A program made the translations under genes and the position numbers. Shown one piece after another: positions 1 to 6,476 of a stretch of 9,269 nucleotides of DNA. Below the pieces are notes generated by a model. That model searched no databases, had not been told where the DNA came from, and saw only the letters and a program-made list of their open reading frames with translations. Position 1 is the stretch's first letter. Each line of letters opens with the position of its first letter. Origin of the DNA: UBA668 sp031413415 (GTDB taxonomy: Bacteria > Actinomycetota > Acidimicrobiia > Acidimicrobiales > Ilumatobacteraceae); the NCBI GenBank assembly GCA_031413415.1, contig JANOET010000211.1, positions 1 through 9,269 of the forward strand, in the 5' to 3' direction.

Positions 1-984
1 GAGCGAACGGGGGCCTCGCCGAGTTCGCTCACGGAGCTGCGCGCACTGTCGGCAGACATCGATCGCCTCGTGGTCGACTTCCTGCAACGCCGAGGAGCCG
101 TGCTGTTCTCGAGGTACGACGTCGACGGTGTCACGTTGGGCGAGCGGCCCGACCTGGTGTTCGCAGCGATCATGAACGCAGAGGTGCACGACTCGTCAGC
201 CGCAGTGTCGGCGCGCATCGCCGCTGCGCGTGACGGCGTTCCGGCCGAGCACCGAGGGAGCTTCGACGACCTGCTTCGTCAGGCTCGTGACGCGATGGAC
301 CTACGCGACGACAACGGTCCGACGACCGCTGAGTGGCCGCTCGGCCTCCTCCGGCTGAGCCTGCTCGAGCTCGGTCGCCGCATGGTGGCCCACGGGCTGG
401 TCGACGACCCGGGGGCGGCGCTGGAACTGCATCCTCACGAGGTGGACACGGTGCTGCAGGGAACACCCGATCGCGACACGCTGCGCGAGCGCGCCGCAAT
501 CCGTCAGGCGATGAAGCGGGTGATCGCACCCGACACGTTGGGGGCGCCCGAGCCGGCCCCGCCAGCCGATGTGCTGCCCGCGAATCTCGCCAAGCTCACG
601 GGCATGGTCCAGACCGTCATGCGCCACATGGGCATGGACGGCGACCGTCGCTCCGACGCCCTCGCCGGTGTGGGCATTGGCGACATGGTGGTCACGGGTA
701 GGGCGCGCGTGGCGGCATCGCCCGAGGAGGCGTTCGACGTCCTCGAACCTGGCGACATCCTCGTGGTGGCCGGCACGACGCCTGCGTACAACCTCGTCCT
801 CTCCATCGCCGGAGGTGTCGTCACTGCGGAGGGGGGAGCGATGAGCCACGCCGCAGTCGTCGCACGTGAACTGGGCATCCCGGCCGTGGTCGGCGCACGA
901 GGTGCGATCACCGACATTCCCGACGGTGCCATGATCGTTCTCGACGCAGCTGCGGGCACCGTGTCGCTGGTCCCGGACCGCTGA
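1..984 (+). CDS. PEP-utilizing / phosphohistidine swivelling-domain protein, 3' part (5' end outside window)
   Basis: The C-terminal part of a protein related to PEP synthase, pyruvate phosphate dikinase and rifampicin phosphotransferase. In these enzymes a mobile domain carries a phosphorylated histidine between a nucleotide-binding site and a PEP or substrate site. The last ~100 codons form that domain. It contains GGAMSHAAVVARELGIPAVVG, whose histidine (bases 847-849) is the expected phosphoacceptor, and ends with the usual IPDGAMIVLDAAAGTV strand pair. Before it lies a helical stretch (about bases 270-500, LRDDNG...LLELGRRMVAHGLVDDP) like the central region of PEP synthase-like proteins. 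The frame is open from base 1. The first possible start, GTG at 70, has no convincing ribosome site and would begin inside this region, so I treat the gene as truncated by the window edge. No ATP-grasp domain is visible, though one may lie upstream. The substrate cannot be named. It ends 31 bases before queA, with no terminator seen. Confidence 0.8.
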   Translation, partial: ERTGASPSSLTELRALSADIDRLVVDFLQRRGAVLFSRYDVDGVTLGERPDLVFAAIMNAEVHDSSAAVSARIAAARDGVPAEHRGSFDDLLRQARDAMDLRDDNGPTTAEWPLGLLRLSLLELGRRMVAHGLVDDPGAALELHPHEVDTVLQGTPDRDTLRERAAIRQAMKRVIAPDTLGAPEPAPPADVLPANLAKLTGMVQTVMRHMGMDGDRRSDALAGVGIGDMVVTGRARVAASPEEAFDVLEPGDILVVAGTTPAYNLVLSIAGGVVTAEGGAMSHAAVVARELGIPAVVGARGAITDIPDGAMIVLDAAAGTVSLVPDR

Positions 985-999
985 TCCGGGTTGCGGCCC

Positions 1000-1005
1000 T
1001 AGCGT
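1000..1005 (+). promoter_or_regulatory. possible -10 box for queA
   Basis: TAGCGT fits the actinobacterial TAnnnT -10 pattern and lies ten bases before the preferred queA ATG. Transcription would start around 1012, giving an almost leaderless mRNA. There is no recognisable -35 box and no Shine-Dalgarno sequence before the ATG. The match is short and could be chance. Confidence 0.3.
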
Positions 1006-1015
1006 GGTGCGAGCC

Positions 1016-2026
1016 ATGCGTCTCGACGATTTCGACTACGAGCTGCCCGAGCACCGCATCGCGCAGGAGCCCGTCGAACCTCGTGACTCCGCGCGCCTCC
1101 TGGTGGACCAGGGGAGTGCCGCGCCGCTGCACCGACACGTGCACGACCTCACCGAGTTGCTCCGGGAGGGCGACCTGCTGGTGGTCAACGACAGCCGGGT
1201 CATCCCGGCCCGTCTGCACCTCACTCGCCACACCGGCGGCGCCGCCGAGGTGCTGTTGCTCGAGCCGCGCGACAGCGAGCGTCGCGTCTGGGAGGCCTTG
1301 GTCCGCCCAGCGCGGAAGTTACGCGAGGGCGAGGAGCTGCTGTCCGGCGGCGTGCCGCTGGTGCGCATCGGTGGCCGCACCGACGCTGGCGACACGATGT
1401 TCATCGAACTCATCGGCGACGATGCTCCGCTCGACCTGTTGCAGCGCCATGGCGAGATGCCACTGCCCCCCTACATCTCGCAACGACTCGATCGACCGGA
1501 GCGATACCAGACGGTGTACTCGAACGAGCCCGGCTCGGCGGCGGCGCCAACGGCCGGTCTGCATTTCACCCCCGAGCTGCTCGATGCGCTCACCGCGAGG
1601 GGCGTGGCAACGGCTCGAGTCGAACTCGTCGTCGGGCTCGACACGTTCAAGCCGGTCAGCGAACCCGACCCGCGTGACCATCTCATCCACAGCGAGCGTT
1701 ACCGGGTCACCCCCGAGGTGGTCCAACAGTGCCGCGATGCCCGGCGGGTGGTCGCGGTCGGCACCACGAGCGTGCGTGCGCTCGAGAGCGCGGCCACCTT
1801 CGGCGAACTCGAGGGGCGGACCCGCCTGTTCATCCATCGCCCCTACGAGTGGAAGACGGTCGATGTGATGATGACCAACTTCCACATGCCCCGCACCACG
1901 TTGCTGATGATGATCGACGCCTTCGTGGGCGAACGGTGGCGCCGCTTGTACGACACCGCGATCGCCGAGGAGTATCGCTTCTTCAGCTTCGGTGACGCAA
2001 TGCTGCTCGATCGGAGCCTGCGCTAG
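1016..2026 (+). CDS. queA: S-adenosylmethionine:tRNA ribosyltransferase-isomerase QueA
   Basis: QueA transfers and isomerises the ribosyl part of S-adenosylmethionine onto preQ1 already placed at the wobble position of tRNA, giving epoxyqueuosine. It is cytoplasmic and acts after Tgt. The protein is 336 residues from ATG 1016, close to the family's usual 340-360. Family signatures appear in order: an N-terminal FDYELPEHRIAQEP, NDSRVIPARL (residues 58-67), GEMPLPPYISQ, APTAGLHF (about 178-184), GTTSVRALES, and a C-terminal TNFHMPRTTLLMMIDAFVG (from 287). I chose ATG 1016 over the in-frame GTGs at 1004 and 1007 because known QueA proteins begin right at the MR...FxxELP segment. The stop codon touches the tgt start, so the two are surely co-transcribed. 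No disruption is seen. Confidence 0.96.
   Translation: MRLDDFDYELPEHRIAQEPVEPRDSARLLVDQGSAAPLHRHVHDLTELLREGDLLVVNDSRVIPARLHLTRHTGGAAEVLLLEPRDSERRVWEALVRPARKLREGEELLSGGVPLVRIGGRTDAGDTMFIELIGDDAPLDLLQRHGEMPLPPYISQRLDRPERYQTVYSNEPGSAAAPTAGLHFTPELLDALTARGVATARVELVVGLDTFKPVSEPDPRDHLIHSERYRVTPEVVQQCRDARRVVAVGTTSVRALESAATFGELEGRTRLFIHRPYEWKTVDVMMTNFHMPRTTLLMMIDAFVGERWRRLYDTAIAEEYRFFSFGDAMLLDRSLR
2013..2016 (+). promoter_or_regulatory. ribosome binding site of tgt
   Basis: GGAG sits inside the last codons of queA, ten bases before the tgt ATG. It is one of only two reasonable Shine-Dalgarno sites in the window and supports the start at 2027, directly after the queA stop. Confidence 0.5.
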
Positions 2027-3124
2027 ATGAACCCCGTCCGCTTCACCGCCGTCGCCACTGCCGGCGCCGCCCGGACCGGCGTGGCCACCACGGCACGCGG
2101 TTCGTACCGCACCCCCTGCTTCATGCCGGTCGGCACACGCGGCGCCATCAAGTACCTCAGCGCGGCCGACTACGAACGCCTTGGCGCCGAGATCGTGCTC
2201 GGCAACACGTACCACCTCATGCTGCGTCCGGGCGCCGAGACCGTGGCGCGGTTCGGTGGTGTCGGCAAGTTCGCATCGTGGGGTGGTCTCACCCTCACCG
2301 ACTCGGGCGGCTTCCAGGTCTTCTCGCTCGACCCCAAGGTCGACGACGACGGCGTCACGTTCAAGAGCACCTACGACGGCTCGCTGCACCGCTTCACTCC
2401 CGAGATCGCGGTGCACACCCAGGAACTGCTCGGCGCCGACATCCAGATGGTGCTCGACGTGTGTGTGTCGCTGCCGGCCACTCCCGATGTGGTGCGCCTC
2501 GGTCTCGAGCGCACATCGGCGTGGGCGGCTCGCGCCAAAGCGACGCATCGTCGTGAGGACCAGGCGCTGTTCGGCATCGTGCAGGGCGGCATCAGCGAGT
2601 CGATGCGGGCCGAGAGCGCGCAGCGCACCGCGGCGATCGGCTTCGACGGCTACGGCATCGGGGGGCTCAGCGTCGGAGAGACGCGAGCCCAGATGCTGCC
2701 GGCGCTCGCCGCGGCGATCGAGCACCTGCCGAGCGAACAGCCGCGTTACCTGATGGGCGTGGGCGACCCGGCCAGCCTCGTCGAAGCGGTCGCGTTGGGT
2801 GTCGATCAGTTCGACTGCGTCATGCAGACCCGCATCGGCCGACACGGCACGGCGCTCACCGACGCCGGGAAACTGCACGTCAAGAACGCGACGTGGGCGC
2901 TCAGCGACGAGCCCATCGACGCGAAGTGTGGTTGTGAAGTGTGTGCTCGGCACAGCCGCGGCTACATCCGCCACCTGTTCCAGGTGGGCGAACCCACCGC
3001 AGCGCGGCTGATGAGCCTGCACAACATCGCGTGGACGCTGCAATTGATGGCGCGCATTCGGGCCGCCATCGCGGACGGCAGCTTCGAAACGTTGCGCCGC
3101 GAGGTGTTGAACGTCTGGGGGTGA
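2027..3124 (+). CDS. tgt: tRNA-guanine transglycosylase Tgt (queuosine pathway)
   Basis: Tgt exchanges guanine-34 of tRNAs for Asp, Asn, His and Tyr for preQ1, the committed queuosine step on tRNA. It has 365 residues, normal for the bacterial enzyme. Visible catalytic features are TDSGGFQ with the presumed general-base Asp92, Asp144 in VLDVC (substrate recognition), GIVQGG, GYGIGGLSVGE, and nucleophile Asp263 in FDCVM. The structural zinc site is complete: Cys301, Cys303 and Cys306 (CGCEVC) plus His332 (SLHNIAW). Two positions differ from the textbook enzymes. Val145 replaces the usual Glu of the DEC motif, and Gln267 replaces the Pro of the PTR motif that follows the nucleophile. Both lie next to, not on, the catalytic residues, so activity is likely kept. 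The start directly abuts the queA stop. The next gene lies 85 bases away behind its own probable promoter. Confidence 0.96.
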   Translation: MNPVRFTAVATAGAARTGVATTARGSYRTPCFMPVGTRGAIKYLSAADYERLGAEIVLGNTYHLMLRPGAETVARFGGVGKFASWGGLTLTDSGGFQVFSLDPKVDDDGVTFKSTYDGSLHRFTPEIAVHTQELLGADIQMVLDVCVSLPATPDVVRLGLERTSAWAARAKATHRREDQALFGIVQGGISESMRAESAQRTAAIGFDGYGIGGLSVGETRAQMLPALAAAIEHLPSEQPRYLMGVGDPASLVEAVALGVDQFDCVMQTRIGRHGTALTDAGKLHVKNATWALSDEPIDAKCGCEVCARHSRGYIRHLFQVGEPTAARLMSLHNIAWTLQLMARIRAAIADGSFETLRREVLNVWG

Positions 3125-3149
3125 CCCGCAGTTCCGTCCCGTTGCTGGT

Positions 3150-3155
3150 TAGAAT
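3150..3155 (+). promoter_or_regulatory. probable -10 box of the yajC-secD-secF promoter
   Basis: TAGAAT, preceded by GGT, is close to the TATAAT consensus and unusually A/T-rich for this window. It lies in the tgt-yajC spacer. Transcription would begin near 3162, leaving a leader of about 48 bases before yajC. No good -35 hexamer is seen at 16-19 bases upstream. This suggests that yajC-secD-secF can be transcribed apart from queA-tgt. Confidence 0.5.
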
Positions 3156-3169
3156 CGCCGATCGGTCCC

Positions 3170-3186
3170 GGAGGGCTTTCCCCTCC
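3170..3186 (+). repeat. small inverted repeat (hairpin) in the yajC leader
   Basis: GGAGGG and CCCTCC form a six-pair GC-rich stem around the five-base loop CTTTC. It lies inside the predicted leader of the yajC mRNA. The 5' arm is the best Shine-Dalgarno-like sequence in the spacer, but it is about 34 bases from the ATG, too far to serve yajC directly. No T-run follows, so it does not look like an intrinsic terminator. Confidence 0.45.
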
Positions 3187-3208
3187 TCGTCAACGGTTGG
3201 TCGTCAAC
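3187..3208 (+). repeat. 8-bp direct repeat just before yajC
   Basis: TCGTCAAC occurs at 3187-3194 and again at 3201-3208, a period of 14 bases, ending one base before the yajC ATG. It may be chance, or a binding site in the leader. The function is unknown. Confidence 0.35.
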
Positions 3209-3209
3209 T

Positions 3210-3605
3210 ATGCGCTCCGTCCATCTTGCGTCCCTGCTCGCCGCCGAGTCCTCCGGCGGCAGTGCGTTCGGACTCCTCCTGCCCTTCGCCATCATGGGCA
3301 TCGCCATGTACTTCCTGCTGATTCGGCCGCAGAAGCGCCGGCAGCGGCAGGCGGTCCAGCTCCAGCAGTCCATCGAGGTGGGCGACGAAGTGATGACCAC
3401 CTCCGGTGTGTACGGCTTCGTCACCAGCTTCGAAGGCGACATCGCCTGGATCGAGATCGACGACGACGTGCAGATCCGCATCGCCCGTCAGGCGATTCAG
3501 CGCAAGGTCGACACGTCGAAGGGGGAGACGGCGATTCCCACCGACAAGGACGCCCCCGCCCCGACCTCGACCACGATCGACGACGTCGCCCCGGACGAGT
3601 CCTGA
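3210..3605 (+). CDS. yajC: preprotein translocase subunit YajC
   Basis: YajC is a small single-pass inner-membrane protein that associates with SecD and SecF and supports Sec-dependent export. The protein has 131 residues, somewhat longer than the usual 85-120. A short N-terminal segment outside the membrane is followed by one hydrophobic helix (about residues 18-38). Next comes the family hallmark LLIRPQKRRQRQ, whose positive residues hold the rest of the chain in the cytoplasm, and the conserved core IEVGDEVMTTSGVYGFVTSFEGDIAWIEI. The last ~25 residues are a Thr/Pro/Asp-rich acidic tail. ATG 3210 gives the proper N-terminus, and no other in-frame start between it and the leader fits better. 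There is no clear Shine-Dalgarno site. secD starts seven bases after the stop, implying one transcript. Confidence 0.93.
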   Translation: MRSVHLASLLAAESSGGSAFGLLLPFAIMGIAMYFLLIRPQKRRQRQAVQLQQSIEVGDEVMTTSGVYGFVTSFEGDIAWIEIDDDVQIRIARQAIQRKVDTSKGETAIPTDKDAPAPTSTTIDDVAPDES

Positions 3606-3612
3606 CCCCCAC

Positions 3613-5280
3613 ATGCGTCGCAGACTGATCATTTCGCTCGTCGGAATCATGGTGGTCGCGTACGGTGGGCTGCTGCTCACCATCATCACCGACAGCAAAC
3701 CCGCACTGGGTCTCGACCTGCAGGGCGGTATCTCCGTCACCCAGCAGGCCGTGTCGGGAGCGGACTGCACCGACGCGAGCATGCAGCTCGCCGTCGAGAA
3801 GATCCGCGAGCGCGTCGATGCCCTCGGCGTGTCCGAGCCCGAGATCCTCTGCCAGGGCGACACCATCGTGACCAACCTCCCCGGCGTCGAGAATCAGCAG
3901 CAGGCCATCGACCTCGTCCAGGTCACCGGTCAGGTGTACCTGCGTCCGGTGGTCGGCAGCTGCCAGTTCCTGCAGGCCCCCGATCCCAATGCCAGCAGCA
4001 CGACCGTGGGCGGCAGCAGCACCACCACCGGCTCGACTGTGCCGGCCAGCTCGACCACGGCGTCGGGCGGTCCCTCGCGCCTCGTCAGCTCGGCGAACAG
4101 CACGACCACCACCGCGAGCGCCACCAGCACCACGGTCGGCATCACGCCGGCCGCGGCCACCACGGTCGCAGCCACGCCGATTGCGGCCAGTTCCACCACG
4201 GTGGCCGGCAGCACCACGTCGACGGCGCCGAGTGGTCCTACCACCAGCACCACATCGCCGCCGCTCGACGAGAACGGCATCCCCATCCAGGACAGCGACC
4301 CCACCACGTCGCAGATCCTGCCCGTGTTCGGGTCCGATCCGCCTCAGTACTGCCCGGTCGGACCGGCGCAGGGCACCGGCGAGGTGTTCCAGGACGACGC
4401 CGCCGCAGTGGTCATCCCCGCCGTGGGTTGGGGCGTCCAGGTCAGCCTCCGAGGCGGTGCCGCGGGCGAAGACGTCTGGAACAACCTCGCTTCGCAGTGC
4501 TTCAACGCGGCGGAGACGTGCCCCACCCAGCAGATCGCGATCGACCTCGACGGCACCCTGCAGTCGGTCGCCACCGTGGAGCAGGAAAACTTCAACGGCA
4601 GCGTCCAGATCAGTGGCTCGTTCACCCAGAGCGAAGCCGAGACCTTGGCTCGCGTGCTGAACAGTGGCTCGCTGCCGGTCGAGCTCGAGTTGCAGTCCGT
4701 GCAGAACGTGTCCGCCAGCCTCGGTAGCGACTCGCTTCGTGCAGCCATCATCTCCGGGCTCGTCGGTGTGCTCCTCGTGCTCATCTTCATGGTCGCCTAC
4801 TACCGCCTGCTGGGTCTCATCGTGGCCATCGGTATCACGGTGTCGGGTGCGCTCATGTGGGGCACCATCACCTGGCTGTCGAAGACCAACGGTCTCGCTC
4901 TGTCGCTGTCGGGAATCGCCGGCATCATCGTGGCCGTCGGCGTCACCGTCGACTCGTACGTCGTGTTCTTCGAACGCCTGAAGGACGAGGTTCGCGCCGG
5001 TCGTACCTTGCGCAACAGCGCACTTCGCGGGTTCCAGGGAGCGTGGCGCACCATCGTCATCGCCGACCTCGTGTCGCTCATCGGTGCCATGGTGTTGTGG
5101 TACCTGACGGTGGGTGCGGTGCGAGGCTTCGCGTTCTTCCTCGGCCTGTCCACGCTGTTCGACCTCATCGTCGCCTTCTTCTTCACTCGTCCCATGGTCC
5201 TGCTCCTCGCCCGCACGAAGTGGATGGAGCGCCAGAAGGTCATGGGCATCGAGGTCACCCCTCACGGAGCCACGGCATGA
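3613..5280 (+). CDS. secD: protein translocase subunit SecD
   Basis: SecD and SecF form an RND-like membrane protein pair that uses the proton gradient to help pull exported proteins out of SecYEG. From ATG 3613 the protein is 555 residues. The frame stays open further upstream, but only as an overlap with yajC. A membrane helix at residues 5-25 precedes GLDLQGG (33-39), the SecD signature. The large outer P1 domain follows. Its first part ends near 126, an unusual Ser/Thr-rich insert spans about 127-216, and the second part contains IAIDLDGTLQS and ISGSFTQSEAETLARVLNSGSLPVEL. Five more helices begin near 377. GVTVDSYVVFFERLKDE carries Asp447, matching the proton-path aspartate Asp519 of E. 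coli SecD. Six cysteines (52, 80, 117, 247, 296, 303) all lie in the outer domain. The stop overlaps the secF start in ATGA. Confidence 0.96.
   Translation: MRRRLIISLVGIMVVAYGGLLLTIITDSKPALGLDLQGGISVTQQAVSGADCTDASMQLAVEKIRERVDALGVSEPEILCQGDTIVTNLPGVENQQQAIDLVQVTGQVYLRPVVGSCQFLQAPDPNASSTTVGGSSTTTGSTVPASSTTASGGPSRLVSSANSTTTTASATSTTVGITPAAATTVAATPIAASSTTVAGSTTSTAPSGPTTSTTSPPLDENGIPIQDSDPTTSQILPVFGSDPPQYCPVGPAQGTGEVFQDDAAAVVIPAVGWGVQVSLRGGAAGEDVWNNLASQCFNAAETCPTQQIAIDLDGTLQSVATVEQENFNGSVQISGSFTQSEAETLARVLNSGSLPVELELQSVQNVSASLGSDSLRAAIISGLVGVLLVLIFMVAYYRLLGLIVAIGITVSGALMWGTITWLSKTNGLALSLSGIAGIIVAVGVTVDSYVVFFERLKDEVRAGRTLRNSALRGFQGAWRTIVIADLVSLIGAMVLWYLTVGAVRGFAFFLGLSTLFDLIVAFFFTRPMVLLLARTKWMERQKVMGIEVTPHGATA
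3991..4260 (+). repeat. low-complexity Ser/Thr-rich coding segment inside secD
   Basis: About 90 codons are dominated by AGC, ACC, ACG, GCC and TCG, encoding runs such as SSTTTGS, NSTTTTAS and STTSTAPSGPTTSTTS with Ala, Gly, Val and Pro. The reading frame is kept and both flanks are ordinary SecD sequence, so it is an in-frame linker in the outer P1 domain, not a frameshift. Ser/Thr-rich linkers are common in exported actinobacterial proteins. An imperfectly repetitive codon pattern suggests growth by slippage. Confidence 0.85.
5266..5269 (+). promoter_or_regulatory. ribosome binding site of secF
   Basis: GGAG lies seven bases before the secF ATG, inside the end of secD. It is the best placed Shine-Dalgarno site in the window and, with the ATGA overlap, supports the start at 5277 and coupled translation of secD and secF. 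Confidence 0.6.
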
Positions 5281-6452
5281 CCGACACCCTGCTTCCCGAA
5301 GCGTCCGAACCCAAGCCGCTGCCACCGCGCCGCGGCCCCGGTGGTCGGCTGTACCACGGCGAGACCGCCATCGACTTCTACGGACGGCGGTGGATCGGTT
5401 TCGGTGTCTCGGGCGCACTGGTCGTACTCAGCATCGTGTCGCTCATCTTCAGTGGCTTGAACCTCAGCCTCGAGTTCAAGGGTGGCGTCCTCTGGTCGGT
5501 CCCGTCCGAGACCCTCACCGAGGATCAGGCCCGCGAGATCCTCGACGACAACGGTCTCGACGGCGGCTCGGCCAAGGTGAAGATCCTCACGTCGGCCGAG
5601 ACCGGTCGCAGCGTCGAGGTGCAGGTGGGTGACCAGCCCGACGAGGTGCGCCTTCAGGTGCAGCAGGCGTTCGCCGATGCCGTCGGCGTCACCTCCAACG
5701 ACGTTGCCACGCAGCTCGTCTCCAGCAGTTGGGGTGCGAGCATCACCGAGAAGGCCGTGCAGGCGCTCATCGTGTTCATCGTGTTGGTCTCGTTGTTCAT
5801 CGCCTGGCGGCTCGAGTGGCGAATGGCCATGGCGGCCATCCTGGCGATGCTCCACGACGTGATCGTCAGCATCGGCATCTACTCGCTGTTCGGGTTCGAG
5901 GTCTCCCCGGCGACGGTCGTCGCGTTCCTCACCATTCTCGGCTTCTCGCTGTACGACACCATCGTCGTGTTCGACAAGCTGAAGGAGAACCAGCATCGGT
6001 ACTCGAGCTACCGCATGCCGTACGCCGACGTGCTCAACGTGTCCATGAACCAGGTGCTGATGCGATCGCTCAACACCAGCCTGGCCGCTGTGCTGCCCGT
6101 GCTGTCGTTGCTGGTCCTCGGCTCGGGCATTCTCGGCGCATCCACGCTGCGCGAGTTCGCACTCGCGCTGCTCATCGGTCTCCTCATGGGTTCCTATTCG
6201 TCCATCTTCGTGGCGTCGCCCCTGGTCGCCGTGTCCAAGGAGCGCGAGCCGCGCTACCGCAGCCTTCGCGACCGCCACGCCACGGGCGACGAGCTCGAGC
6301 GGCTGGTCCTCGGTGGCGCACCGTCGAACCGCCGTGACGGCCGTACCCGAACCACCGAGCCCGTCGAACCCGGTGCCCCTCAGCCCGCGGTCACGCCCGA
6401 CGCGGTGCTTCAGCACGCGCCGCGACCGCGTAAGAAGAAGCGCCGGGCCTAG
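5277..6452 (+). CDS. secF: protein translocase subunit SecF
   Basis: SecF is the partner of SecD in the proton-driven export complex. It has 391 residues, longer than the ~320 of E. coli SecF because of extra tails. A hydrophilic N-terminus of about 38 residues leads to helix 1 (39-59) and NLSLEFKGG (62-70), the SecF version of the GxDFxGG motif. The outer P4 domain follows to about 158. Five helices fill residues 160-318, including MLHDVIVSIGIYSLFGFEV and GFSLYDTIVVFDKLKENQ. In the latter, Asp227 corresponds to Asp213 of E. coli SecF. The last ~70 residues are a cytoplasmic Arg/Pro-rich tail ending in a strongly basic PRKKKRRA, which could contact lipid head groups or ribosomes (inference). 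The ATG overlaps the secD stop and has a GGAG site. apt begins 24 bases downstream. Confidence 0.96.
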   Translation: MTDTLLPEASEPKPLPPRRGPGGRLYHGETAIDFYGRRWIGFGVSGALVVLSIVSLIFSGLNLSLEFKGGVLWSVPSETLTEDQAREILDDNGLDGGSAKVKILTSAETGRSVEVQVGDQPDEVRLQVQQAFADAVGVTSNDVATQLVSSSWGASITEKAVQALIVFIVLVSLFIAWRLEWRMAMAAILAMLHDVIVSIGIYSLFGFEVSPATVVAFLTILGFSLYDTIVVFDKLKENQHRYSSYRMPYADVLNVSMNQVLMRSLNTSLAAVLPVLSLLVLGSGILGASTLREFALALLIGLLMGSYSSIFVASPLVAVSKEREPRYRSLRDRHATGDELERLVLGGAPSNRRDGRTRTTEPVEPGAPQPAVTPDAVLQHAPRPRKKKRRA

Positions 6453-6464
6453 GAGCAGGCCCGA

Positions 6465-6470
6465 TACCCT
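6465..6470 (+). promoter_or_regulatory. probable -10 box of a leaderless apt-rel promoter
   Basis: TACCCT fits TAnnnT, and its last T lies exactly seven bases before the A of the apt ATG. That is the spacing expected if transcription starts on the ATG itself. The nearest purine-rich motif, AGGAG overlapping the secF stop, is 22 bases away and too far for a ribosome site. No clear -35 box is seen. Confidence 0.5.
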
Positions 6471-6476
6471 TCTCGC

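Noticed and set aside
1319..3043. Long open frame on the minus strand opposite queA and tgt (574 codons)
   Set aside because: It mirrors well-conserved plus-strand genes. Its His/Asp/Arg/Glu-rich translation resembles no protein family and is the usual by-product of GC-biased codon use.
3170..3186. Hairpin after tgt as an intrinsic terminator
   Set aside because: The stem is only six pairs, no T-run follows, and it lies downstream of the probable yajC -10 box, so it would be inside the yajC transcript.
3406..3612. Upstream in-frame extension of secD beginning at 3406
   Set aside because: It would overlap yajC in another frame and adds an Arg/Pro/Ser-rich stretch before the first membrane helix. 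ATG 3613 gives a normal SecD N-terminus.
3991..4260. Ser/Thr codon repeats as a CRISPR-like or tandem-repeat array
   Set aside because: There is no fixed repeat unit or spacer structure. The frame is kept and it encodes a linker within SecD.
3421..5418. Long open frame on the minus strand opposite secD (665 codons)
   Set aside because: Same artefact. It lies opposite a clear SecD, and its Arg/Gly-rich stretch is just the complement of the Ser/Thr linker.
6451..6455. AGGAG as the ribosome binding site of apt
   Set aside because: It ends over 20 bases before the apt ATG, too far for normal Shine-Dalgarno pairing.
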